A stretch of DNA of 33,084 nt from positions 1-33,084 of the forward strand of contig JAIOJU010000088.1 in assembly GCA_019911765.1 (NCBI GenBank). The letters are read 5' to 3'. A model generated the notes under the pieces. That model did no database searches and had not been told where the DNA came from. It saw nothing but the letters and a program-made list of their open reading frames with translations. A program made the position numbers and the translations under genes. The stretch comes from Thiobacillus sp. (GTDB lineage: Bacteria > Pseudomonadota > Gammaproteobacteria > Burkholderiales > Thiobacillaceae). Of this stretch, positions 1-6,352 are shown piece by piece. Positions within the stretch are counted from its first letter, which is position 1. The number at the start of each line of letters is the position of its first letter.

Positions 1-159
1 GGCCGGGGTGATGATGTCGTAGTTTTCACGGCCGAGGTTGTCCACGGCCTTGTCGGCGACACGCCAGGTGGTTGAGGCAACTGCCGAGGCAATTTCTTCG
101 GCGGTTCGTTCGCCATCTTTCTTGAACCAGATAGTGCGGACTCTGACGGGTTTGACCAT
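1..159 (-). CDS. Unknown protein, N-terminal 53 residues (cut by window edge)
   Basis: The ATG lies at 159-157, with a good ribosome-binding site (AGGAG) inside the last codons of the upstream sulfurtransferase gene, so the two are almost certainly cotranslated. The frame is open to the window edge. The visible part begins MVKPVRVRTIWFKKDGERTA and continues with a hydrophilic, alpha-helical-looking stretch; it has no signal peptide, membrane segment or cysteine. I do not recognise the family. Its place as the last visible gene of the minus-strand cluster that starts beside dsrA suggests a role linked to sulfur transfer, but nothing in the residues shows this. Confidence 0.7.
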   Translation of the reverse strand, partial: MVKPVRVRTIWFKKDGERTAEEIASAVASTTWRVADKAVDNLGRENYDIITPA

Positions 160-161
160 GC

Positions 162-1010
162 TTATTCTCCTGTGGCGATGGGGCGGGCGGGATCGCGGAT
201 CCACTCGCTCCACGAGCCGGGATACAGACGCGAACCGGGGAGTCCGGCGATTTCCATCGCCAGAATGTTGTGACAGGCCGTGACGCCGGAACCACACATG
301 TGTAGCACCTGCCAGGCGGGTTTGCCCTTGAGCAATGCCTGGTAGTTTTCGCGCAGCGCCTCGGGCGGCAGAAAAGTGCCGTCCACATCGAGATTTTCAT
401 CAAACGGATAGTTGATGGCACCGGGCACGTGTCCGGCTACCGGGTCGAGTGGCTCAAACTCGCCGGAAAAACGGCGATCAGGGCGTGCATCGATGATGAG
501 CTGCTCGCCTGTGCGGGAGGCGTGCATCACTTCGTCGGCCCCGACGACCTGGGTGGGCTCAGGCAGGCAGGCGCAGGCGGCTTTGTGCGGCGTGGGAATA
601 TCGGCATCGACCGGGTGTTTTTCGCGCAGCCACTTGGGATAGCCGCCATCGAGCAGGGCCACGCCGGGGTGACCGAGCCAACGCATCATCCACCACAGCC
701 GCACGGCCATGGCGCCATAACTGTCGTCATACACCACGACTTGCTTGTTGACACCGATTCCCCATCCGCAGAGCTTTTCGGCCAGCGCGTGCGGGTCGGG
801 CAGTGGATGTCGTCCGGTTGTATCGGTAACGAGAGCCGAGAGGTCTTCGTCCAGGTGAACATAACGGGCGCCCGGAATATGGGCTTTCATGTAAGCCTGC
901 CGACCGGCCTCGGTGTCGGTGAGGGTGAAGCGGCAATCCAGGATGACCCAGTTCGGGTCGTCCAGATGTGCGGCCAGGTCTTCAGTGGTAACGAGCGTAT
1001 TGGAAAACAT
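162..1010 (-). CDS. sseA: Two-domain rhodanese, 3-mercaptopyruvate/thiosulfate sulfurtransferase
   Basis: This 282-residue protein has the two-rhodanese-domain layout and usual length of SseA/thiosulfate sulfurtransferase. The N-terminal inactive domain has the WVILDCRF strand and the HIPGARYVHLDEDLS signature; the C-terminal domain has IIDARPDRRFSGE and GHVPGAINYPF. The active-site loop near residue 239 reads CGSGVTA, the form typical of 3-mercaptopyruvate sulfurtransferases; classical rhodaneses usually carry CRKGVTA. Such enzymes form a cysteine persulfide and pass sulfane sulfur to an acceptor. No signal peptide is seen, so it should be cytoplasmic. It follows a DsrC-like gene and may load that protein or feed the DsrEFH relay (inference). 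The start is the first ATG of the frame; no strong ribosome-binding site precedes it. Family is certain, the symbol and exact donor less so. Confidence 0.85.
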   Translation of the reverse strand: MFSNTLVTTEDLAAHLDDPNWVILDCRFTLTDTEAGRQAYMKAHIPGARYVHLDEDLSALVTDTTGRHPLPDPHALAEKLCGWGIGVNKQVVVYDDSYGAMAVRLWWMMRWLGHPGVALLDGGYPKWLREKHPVDADIPTPHKAACACLPEPTQVVGADEVMHASRTGEQLIIDARPDRRFSGEFEPLDPVAGHVPGAINYPFDENLDVDGTFLPPEALRENYQALLKGKPAWQVLHMCGSGVTACHNILAMEIAGLPGSRLYPGSWSEWIRDPARPIATGE

Positions 1011-1044
1011 GAATGGAGCCTGGAGAGGTCAATTGCAAGTAAGA

Positions 1045-1078
1045 AGCGGGCAGGGTGGCGAGTGCCACACTGCCCGCT
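1045..1078 (-). terminator. Strong stem-loop between the DsrC-like and sulfurtransferase genes
   Basis: Bases 1045-1059 pair with 1064-1078 (14 pairs, one G/A mismatch at 1054/1069) around the tetraloop GAGT. It sits in the 90-nt gap after the DsrC-like gene on the minus strand. There is no long T-run on the exit side, so it may be a partial terminator or an RNA-stabilising 3' end rather than a full stop. Either would let the DsrC-like gene be expressed at a different level from the sulfurtransferase. Confidence 0.55.
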
Positions 1079-1100
1079 CGGCGGGGATGCGCTACCTGGA

Positions 1101-1433
1101 TCAGTAGCCGCCCTTGCCGAAAGGCTTGGGCAGACCGGCAACACGGCAACCCTGGCGGGCGGGCATGTTGGGGAACAGCTCATACAGCGTTTTTTTCCAG
1201 TCCACGCCATCGTGCAGGTCGGTCAGTTCGGCGACCATATTGCGGAAGTTGGGGGTCTGGCCGTCTTCCTTGTACTTCTCGCGCAGGTAATTGATGACTT
1301 GCCAGTGCGCGTCGGTCAGCTTGATACCTTCGGCCTCTGCGATAACCGGGACGATTTCATCGCTGAAATTGGCTTCCAGCAGAAAGTTTTCTTCGCCTGT
1401 TTCCAGTTCTTCGCCGTTCAACATGTACCCCAT
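1101..1433 (-). CDS. DsrC/TusE-family paralogue lacking the C-terminal cysteine
   Basis: This 110-residue protein belongs to the DsrC/TusE fold family: the EGIKLTDAHWQVINYLREKY segment, TLYELFP and the arm RQGCRVAGLPKP are all present. Canonical DsrC carries two arm cysteines, an inner one (CysB) and a penultimate one (CysA) eleven positions later. Here Cys96 is at the inner position, but the CysA position is Lys107 and the tail runs on as GGY. TusE keeps only CysA and the RspA type keeps neither, so this retains the opposite single cysteine to TusE. It cannot form the intramolecular trisulfide of DsrC in the usual way. It could be a sulfur carrier using Cys96, a regulator or an adaptor. A strong AAGGAG site precedes the ATG, and a Cas6-like gene lies 28 nt upstream in the same direction. 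Confidence 0.9.
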   Translation of the reverse strand: MGYMLNGEELETGEENFLLEANFSDEIVPVIAEAEGIKLTDAHWQVINYLREKYKEDGQTPNFRNMVAELTDLHDGVDWKKTLYELFPNMPARQGCRVAGLPKPFGKGGY

Positions 1434-1461
1434 GATTACTACTCCTTTCAGGTTTGGTTTT

Positions 1462-2070
1462 TTAAAGAATCACCGGTGCGACCGGTGCAATGGATTTGTG
1501 CGGGATAAATATCCCGCAGCCTAACAAACGGTTGCGACCCAGACCTTCGTCTTGAATTTGCAGGGATTTGTGCGGCGGCACGTCGTGCAACATCAAGCTA
1601 AAGCCGGTGAGCGGGCCGGACGCGCCTTGCAGCGTCTGCGGCTTGCCGCAGATAAATCCACAGCGCAGTTTGAAGTGCCCGTCCAGTTCACGCATCACAT
1701 CCTGGACGAATTGTTCTTCACTGACGCTGCCCGTGTCAACGAAATGGGCGTAGATGTGGGCGAATGGACTGAACTCACGGGTCTTGAAATTGCCGATCTG
1801 CAGGGTCTGGCCATCCAGGTCCAGTATCTGGCCGATCAGTTGTTGTGCGGCGCTCACCCGTGTTTTGGGTACGCGTATATACAGTTTGGTGCGCCGGTTG
1901 ATGATGAGCGAACTGTCGCCGCTGTTGGTTTCCGCGCCTTTCAGGTGCTGGATGCCGCTGCCCATTTCTTCACCAAGCCATGGCAAGGCTTTCTGCAGGG
2001 CGTCAGACAACATCTGGGCGCTGTCGGCCGGTATGGTCGTGCCGACCAGATCGAACTGCAGGTCGATCAT
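1462..2070 (-). CDS. Cas6-like RAMP protein (Cmx6-type), stand-alone
   Basis: The 202-residue product starting at the ATG at 2070 begins MIDLQFDLVGTTIPADSA and ends with a glycine-rich loop at residues 176-186, GLGRNRLLGCG, followed by IFIPHKSI. This fits the Cas6 signature GhGxxxxxGhG exactly. Overall layout resembles, from memory, the Cas6/Cmx6 family of CRISPR RNA endonucleases, which fold as two ferredoxin-like RAMP domains and bind or cut RNA hairpins. His162, His168 and His191 are candidate catalytic or RNA-contacting residues, but I cannot assign them. No repeat array or other cas gene is in the window. The gene lies between a small unknown gene and a DsrC paralogue, apparently in one operon. 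The frame is open further upstream to 2172, but that would overlap the preceding gene; the chosen ATG has an AGAGGAA about 11 nt before it. Family call is fairly sure; function here is unknown. Confidence 0.75.
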   Translation of the reverse strand: MIDLQFDLVGTTIPADSAQMLSDALQKALPWLGEEMGSGIQHLKGAETNSGDSSLIINRRTKLYIRVPKTRVSAAQQLIGQILDLDGQTLQIGNFKTREFSPFAHIYAHFVDTGSVSEEQFVQDVMRELDGHFKLRCGFICGKPQTLQGASGPLTGFSLMLHDVPPHKSLQIQDEGLGRNRLLGCGIFIPHKSIAPVAPVIL

Positions 2071-2117
2071 GGTAGGCGTGTATTCCTCTGGCTTGTTCTC
2101 TGGCCAGCCTGCCCAAC

Positions 2118-2339
2118 TCAAGATGCGTCTCCTTGATGATCCTTGCCCCATGCCTGCATCAGCGCACCCCACTTCTGGGCGCTGAGAGGGTCCACGTCAA
2201 AAATGGTGAAGCGCTTGTCTTCACGAATACGGACACGTAGAAACGGCACGCCACCCGATTCATGGGTCAGATGTTGAAATTCAATTTCCTGACCGCCAAA
2301 GGGCAGCCGCATTTTGTCTAGAGGCGTAATTTCTGGCAT
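2118..2339 (-). CDS. Small conserved-looking protein of unknown function (73 aa)
   Basis: The start at 2339 (MPEITPLDKMRLPFGGQEIE) has a GAG-containing site in front; an upstream ATG at 2417 would add 26 unconvincing residues. The product is charged and soluble, without cysteines, signal peptide or membrane segment, and looks like a small beta-rich domain (FLRVRIREDKRFTIFDVD) followed by one helix (PLSAQKWGALMQAWG). I do not recognise a function. It is the first gene of the minus-strand cluster, 47 nt ahead of the Cas6-like gene and divergent from dsrA, so it probably works with the Cas6-like and DsrC-like proteins. Confidence 0.65.
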   Translation of the reverse strand: MPEITPLDKMRLPFGGQEIEFQHLTHESGGVPFLRVRIREDKRFTIFDVDPLSAQKWGALMQAWGKDHQGDAS

Positions 2340-2368
2340 GTAATCTCGATCTGAATGGCTATTTACGT

Positions 2369-2387
2369 TTAAGGTACTCCGCCTTAA
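2369..2387. promoter_or_regulatory. Inverted repeat TTAAGG-N7-CCTTAA, possible operator
   Basis: A perfect 6-bp inverted repeat with a 7-nt spacer lies 30 nt upstream of the start of the 73-residue protein gene. The position, near the expected start of the minus-strand transcript, fits an operator for a dimeric regulator. The regulator is unknown. Confidence 0.35.
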
Positions 2388-2566
2388 TTTATGGGCGAAA
2401 CCACGGAACTCCAGCATTTATGGGGGGCGTACCCCGTATTTCAACCCTTTTGTGGCTAGGGGCTTGCGCTTGCAACAATATTTTAATACTCTTATTTGTT
2501 CCTGTGGCGGACGCGTAATGCCCCGATCTGCAGTGGGCAATGCGTTTAAAGCGTTGGAAAACGCTG

Positions 2567-2611
2567 CCTACTCCTTTTGGGTAGGTAGTTGCCTACCATG
2601 ATGGGGTAGGC
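2567..2611. promoter_or_regulatory. Clustered GGTAGG/CCTACC half-sites, candidate dsr operator
   Basis: Four alternating half-sites are seen: CCTAC (2567-2571), GGTAGG (2580-2585), CCTACC (2592-2597) and GGTAGG (2605-2610). They make two dyads, CCTAC-N9-GTAGG centred near 2576 and GCCTACC-N7-GGTAGGC centred near 2601, about 25 bp apart. They lie 112-156 nt before the dsrA start codon. Such regular spacing suggests cooperative binding by a dimeric regulator; an RNA hairpin (GGTAGG/CCTACC, loop TAGTTG) is the alternative. Confidence 0.45.
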
Positions 2612-2722
2612 GATTTACCCATGAGAATGATGGTGGCGCGGCCGCCAAGCCAATACGATGTTGGGATACCGTTAAGCTATCGGCTAAAGCGGGCATTTCG
2701 AAATGTTCTAGGAGAGAAAACT

Positions 2723-4024
2723 ATGGCAAAGAAGATGATTGATACGCCCAATCTGGACGAGCTTGAGAAAGGCCCGTGGCCCAGCTTCGTGACCGGACTG
2801 AAGCGTCTGGCTAATGATAACGACATGATGGTTGACCTGATGGGGCAGCTGGAAACGTCCTACCAGCACATGAAGGGTTACTGGAAGGGTGGTACGGTTG
2901 GTGTGTTTGGTTACGGTGGTGGCGTGATCCCCCGTTTCACCGAGCTGAAAGATGAAAATCACCAGCCGCTGTTCCCCGAGGCTGCCGAATTCCACACACT
3001 GCGTATCCAGCCGCCCCCTGGCATGCATTACACCTCCGATCTGCTGCGCAAGATGTGCGACGCCTGGTCGGCAACCGGTGGTTCCGGTCTGATCGCGTTC
3101 CATGGCCAGTCTGGCGACATCATGCTTCAAGGGTGTAAGACTGCTGACGTGCAGCCCGCATTTGATGCGTTCAATGAAATGGGTTTTGACCTTGGCGGCG
3201 CTGGTCCTGCGTTGCGCACCTCGATGTCTTGTGTTGGTGCAGCTCGCTGCGAAATGTCCTGCTTTGATGAGGCCAAGGCACTGCGCACCGTCATCAACAA
3301 CAACATTGATGACATGCACCGCCCGTCCCTGCCCTACAAATTCAAGTTCAAGTTCTCGGGTTGTCCGAATGACTGTGTCAACGCCATTCAGCGTTCCGAC
3401 ATGGCAACCATCGGCACCTGGCGCGACAACATCCGCGTGAACGAAGCTCAGGTTCAGGACTACATGAAGGCTCATGGCATGTCCGATCTGGTCAATGACG
3501 TGGTCAGCAAGTGCCCGACCAAGGCAATCACCCTGGTTGCTGCAGACAAGGTTGTTGCCAGCGACACCGTGTCGGTCGCCAATTTGGGCGACGGCAATGC
3601 CATGTGCATTGACAACAAGAACTGCGTACGTTGCATGCACTGCCTGAACGTGATCCCCGGTGGCCTGCTGCCTGGCGTTGACAAGGGTGTCAGCATCCTG
3701 GTGGGCGGCAAGAGCGTACTGAAAATTGGTGCAACCATGGGTACCGTGGTGATTCCGTTCATGAAGCTCGAGTCCGACGAGGATTTCGAAAAGCTGAACG
3801 AACTGTCACGCAACATCATCGACTTCTTCGCCGAAAACGCGCTGGAGCATGAGCGTACCGGTGAAATGATCGAGCGTATCGGTCTGGCCAACTTCCTCGA
3901 AGGCATGGATATCCCGGTTGATCCTCGCATGATCAGCCAGCCGCGTGCCAACCCCTACTTCCGTTCCGACGATTGGGACGAGCAGGTCGAGAAGTGGAAC
4001 GAGTACAAAGAGTCCGCAGCTTAA
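2723..4024 (+). CDS. dsrA: Reverse dissimilatory sulfite reductase, alpha subunit DsrA
   Basis: DsrA with DsrB forms the cytoplasmic siroheme/[4Fe-4S] enzyme that in sulfur oxidisers converts DsrC-bound sulfur to sulfite. The 433-residue product has the siroheme/cluster pattern C-X5-C at Cys170/Cys176 and C-X3-C at Cys214/Cys218 (FSGCPNDCVN). An inserted ferredoxin domain has Cys264 and Cys295, 301, 304 and 307. The start MAKKMIDTPNLDELEKGPWP is chosen because AGGAGAG lies 6 nt before this ATG; the frame upstream has no family-like sequence. It is the first gene of the operon, and its divergent upstream region carries operator-like repeats. Length and motifs are normal for the family. Confidence 0.98.
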   Translation: MAKKMIDTPNLDELEKGPWPSFVTGLKRLANDNDMMVDLMGQLETSYQHMKGYWKGGTVGVFGYGGGVIPRFTELKDENHQPLFPEAAEFHTLRIQPPPGMHYTSDLLRKMCDAWSATGGSGLIAFHGQSGDIMLQGCKTADVQPAFDAFNEMGFDLGGAGPALRTSMSCVGAARCEMSCFDEAKALRTVINNNIDDMHRPSLPYKFKFKFSGCPNDCVNAIQRSDMATIGTWRDNIRVNEAQVQDYMKAHGMSDLVNDVVSKCPTKAITLVAADKVVASDTVSVANLGDGNAMCIDNKNCVRCMHCLNVIPGGLLPGVDKGVSILVGGKSVLKIGATMGTVVIPFMKLESDEDFEKLNELSRNIIDFFAENALEHERTGEMIERIGLANFLEGMDIPVDPRMISQPRANPYFRSDDWDEQVEKWNEYKESAA

Positions 4025-4039
4025 GTTTCGTTTAACGCG

Positions 4040-4061
4040 GGTTCCGGCGTGAGTCGGGACC
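4040..4061 (+). other. Intercistronic stem-loop between dsrA and dsrB
   Basis: Bases 4040-4048 pair with 4053-4061 (nine pairs including two G-U) closing the loop GTGA, which as RNA is a GNRA tetraloop. No T-run follows, so an RNA stability or processing element is more likely than a terminator. Confidence 0.5.
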
Positions 4062-4089
4062 TGTGCAATCAATCAGTTGGAGATAGAAC

Positions 4090-5160
4090 ATGGCAGAACT
4101 ACGTCCGCCTATTGAATCCGGCGCACCGGATCCGATGCCCTACATGCACCCTGTGATGGTGAAAAACTATGGCAAGTGGTCTTTCCACAGCCATCCGAAG
4201 CCGGGTGTTCTTTATCATCGCGCCGAGTCGGGCGATGAGGTCTGGACCGTCAAGGCCGGTACGGCACGTCAGATGGATCACTACACCATCCGTGAACTGG
4301 CAGATATTGCTGACCAGTTCGGCGACGGTTTCGTGCGTTTTACCGCGCGTTCCAATATCGAATACATGGTGGCCGATGGCGCCAAGGTTGAGCCGCTGAT
4401 CAAGGCGCTGAGCGACAAGGGTTACCCCATTGGCGGTACCGCCAATTCGGTGTCGATGATTGCGCACACCCAGGGTTTCCTGCACTGCGACATTCCGGGC
4501 ACCGATGCTTCCGGCGTGGTCAAGGCGCTGATGGACGAGCTGTACGACGACTTCGTCAAGTGCGAGATGCCTAACCGCGTCAAGCTGTCGACTTCCTGCT
4601 GCGAAATTAACTGTGGCGGCCAGGCTGACATCGCCATCATCATGCAGCACACCAAGCCGCCGAAGATCAATCATGATCTGGTTGCCAACGTGTGTGAGCG
4701 TCCTTCCGTGGTGGCACGTTGCCCGGTTGCGGCAATCCGCCCTGCTCTGGTGAACGGCAAGCCGTCACTGGAAGTGGATGAGAAGAAGTGTATTTGCTGC
4801 GGCGCCTGCTTCCCGCCCTGTCCCCCGATGCAGATCAATGACCCCGAGCATTCCAAGATTGCAATCTGGGTGGGTGGCAAGAACTCGAACGCACGTTCCA
4901 AGCCGACTTTCCACAAGCTGGTTGCAAGCGGCCTGCCGAACAAAGGCCCGCGTTGGCCGGAAGTGGGCGAAGTGGTTCGCAAGATCCTGGCTACCTACAA
5001 GGCAGATGGCAAGCCTTGGGAGCGCATGAATGACTGGATCGAGCGTATTGGCTGGCCTGCATTCTTTGAGAAGACCGGTCTGCCCTTCACCAAGTATCAC
5101 ATTGATAACTGGCGTGGCAGCCGTTCCAACCTGAACGCTTCGGCGCACATTCGCTTCTAA
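4090..5160 (+). CDS. dsrB: Reverse dissimilatory sulfite reductase, beta subunit DsrB
   Basis: DsrB pairs with DsrA in the alpha2-beta2 enzyme. The 356-residue product has the cysteine cluster around residues 170-175 (SCCEINCGG) that serves the siroheme-coupled iron-sulfur centre. A C-terminal ferredoxin domain carries Cys234, 237, 240 and 244 (CICCGACFPPCPP) with Cys211 nearby. The tail NASAHIRF matches the DsrB pattern of a long arm reaching DsrA. A GGAG site precedes the ATG. The 65-nt gap to dsrA holds a stem-loop. The absence of dsrD downstream, with dsrEFH in its place, supports the oxidative type. Confidence 0.98.
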   Translation: MAELRPPIESGAPDPMPYMHPVMVKNYGKWSFHSHPKPGVLYHRAESGDEVWTVKAGTARQMDHYTIRELADIADQFGDGFVRFTARSNIEYMVADGAKVEPLIKALSDKGYPIGGTANSVSMIAHTQGFLHCDIPGTDASGVVKALMDELYDDFVKCEMPNRVKLSTSCCEINCGGQADIAIIMQHTKPPKINHDLVANVCERPSVVARCPVAAIRPALVNGKPSLEVDEKKCICCGACFPPCPPMQINDPEHSKIAIWVGGKNSNARSKPTFHKLVASGLPNKGPRWPEVGEVVRKILATYKADGKPWERMNDWIERIGWPAFFEKTGLPFTKYHIDNWRGSRSNLNASAHIRF

Positions 5161-5182
5161 GCTGTTTCGGGACGCTATCGGT

Positions 5183-5208
5183 GCCGCCGTGGCCTCGGCT
5201 GCGGCGGT
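5183..5208 (+). other. Intercistronic stem-loop between dsrB and dsrE
   Basis: Bases 5183-5193 pair with 5198-5208 (eleven pairs, three of them G-U) around loop CTCG. It is GC-rich and is followed by a weak T/A stretch (TTTCCTGATAAAAA). It may act as an attenuator or protect the dsrAB message. Confidence 0.5.
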
Positions 5209-5251
5209 TTCCTGATAAAAATGACAGATTTTTTCGGAGTTTGAGCTAGCC

Positions 5252-5611
5252 ATGCAATTCGGCATACTTGTTAACGAAGGCCCATACAGCCATCAGGCAA
5301 GCGATTCTGCTTACCTTTTCGCCCGTACGGCAATCGAGAAGGGACACAAAGTCCCGCGTGTGTTTTTTTACCATGACGGCGTGTACAACTCGTCGCGTTT
5401 GGCAACCCCGCCGCAGGATGACCGTAATGTAGCCGCTCGCTGGTCGAAGCTGGCTGCTGATCACGGCGTCGATCTGGTGGTGTGCGTGGCTGCGGCACAG
5501 CGTCGTGGCATCACGGACGGTGTGTTGGGCGACAATTTCCGCATCTCGGGTCTGGGCCAGTTGGTGGAAATGGGTATTCAGTACGATCGTCTCGTGACGT
5601 TCGGTGATTGA
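5252..5611 (+). CDS. dsrE: DsrE, sulfur-transfer subunit
   Basis: DsrE, DsrF and DsrH form the cytoplasmic alpha2-beta2-gamma2 sulfurtransferase that hands persulfide sulfur to DsrC. This 119-residue protein has Cys78 in VVCVAAAQRRGI, the conserved active cysteine of DsrE and of its relative TusD. It is separated by 11 nt from dsrF. The frame has no signal peptide. Presence of this gene beside dsrAB is a marker of sulfur oxidation rather than sulfate reduction. Confidence 0.96.
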   Translation: MQFGILVNEGPYSHQASDSAYLFARTAIEKGHKVPRVFFYHDGVYNSSRLATPPQDDRNVAARWSKLAADHGVDLVVCVAAAQRRGITDGVLGDNFRISGLGQLVEMGIQYDRLVTFGD

Positions 5612-5622
5612 GGAATAACGAG

Positions 5623-6018
5623 ATGAGTGATATGGACGATATGGACGAAGGCTCAGGCATCGTCAAAAAATTCATGTTCCTGAACCGCAAGGCGCCGCAC
5701 GGTACCGTGTATGCGCTGGAAGGCTTGGAAGTGGTGCTGATTACCGCCGCTTTCGATCAGGATGTGAGCATGGTGTTCACCGATGACGGTGTCTACCAGC
5801 TCTTGAAGGGCATTGATACCAAGGGCATCGAAGTCAAGGATTTCTCCAAGACTTATCGGGCGCTGGATGGCTACGACATCGAGAAGCTCTACGTCGATCA
5901 GGCATCGATGGATGCGCGTGGTCTGACCGAAGATGACCTGATTGTCGATGTGACGACGCTTTCTGTCGCCGAGATGGCTAATCTCATGGCAGAGCAAGAC
6001 GTCGTGATCAGCTTCTAA
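5623..6018 (+). CDS. dsrF: DsrF, sulfur-transfer subunit
   Basis: This 131-residue TusC-like subunit of the DsrEFH complex has the expected fold segments (KKFMFLNRKAPHG, ALEGLEVVLITAAFDQDVSM) and no cysteine at all, consistent with a structural role. The ATG at 5623 is preceded by TGAGGAATAACG, which supplies the ribosome-binding site; a TTG at 5608 in frame is less likely because it overlaps the dsrE stop and has no site. The acidic N-terminus (MSDMDDMDEG) is a small extension whose exact start could be one of several ATGs. Confidence 0.95.
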   Translation: MSDMDDMDEGSGIVKKFMFLNRKAPHGTVYALEGLEVVLITAAFDQDVSMVFTDDGVYQLLKGIDTKGIEVKDFSKTYRALDGYDIEKLYVDQASMDARGLTEDDLIVDVTTLSVAEMANLMAEQDVVISF

Positions 6019-6029
6019 GGGATACGGAT

Positions 6030-6329
6030 ATGCTGCATATTGTAAATAAATCGGCCACAGATCGCGGTTCGCTGGAAAGCTGCCTGCGTATGGCCACCAA
6101 AGGTTCTGCTGTATTGCTGATCGAAGACGCGGTTTACGCGGTAACGAACGGCAGCGCGGCAGCAGCGAAAATCCAGGCAGCAGCGGCTGACCTCAAGATT
6201 TACGCACTCGGTCCTGATCTGGCTGCGCGTGGTATGGCTGGGCGTGTGCTGGACGGAGTCAATGTCGTGGATTACGGCGGTTTCGTGGATCTGGTCGCAG
6301 AACACAACAGCTGTCAGTCTTGGCTGTAA
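6030..6329 (+). CDS. dsrH: DsrH, sulfur-transfer subunit
   Basis: This 99-residue TusB-like subunit completes the DsrEFH heterohexamer. Cys18 in SLESCLRM is at the family's conserved cysteine position. A second cysteine lies near the end (NSCQSWL). It starts 11 nt after dsrF and ends 23 nt before dsrC, so it is clearly in the same transcription unit. Confidence 0.95.
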   Translation: MLHIVNKSATDRGSLESCLRMATKGSAVLLIEDAVYAVTNGSAAAAKIQAAAADLKIYALGPDLAARGMAGRVLDGVNVVDYGGFVDLVAEHNSCQSWL

Positions 6330-6352
6330 CTTTTAATTAAAGGAGTATTGCT

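Larger units (their letters stand above)
2340..2722. promoter_or_regulatory. Divergent control region between the minus-strand cluster and dsrA
   Basis: This 383-nt region must carry the promoters of both divergent transcription units. It has AT-rich patches (for example around 2474-2500) and several inverted repeats described separately. A weak promoter-like pair for dsrA is TTGGGA (2661-2666) and CTAAAG (2684-2689), 17 nt apart. A ribosome-binding site AGGAGAG at 2710-2716 serves dsrA. A further small dyad, AGCGTT-GGAA-AACGCT, lies at 2550-2565. No gene is credible here; the dsrA frame is open upstream to 2621, but only the ATG at 2723 has a good ribosome-binding site. Confidence 0.6.

Noticed and set aside
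429-1508. Plus-strand open frame of 359 codons at the left end
   Set aside because: It overlaps the sulfurtransferase and DsrC-like genes on the other strand and looks like their antisense translation.
2621-2722. Upstream extension of dsrA by 34 residues
   Set aside because: The extension is unlike the DsrA family, and only the ATG at 2723 has a good ribosome-binding site.
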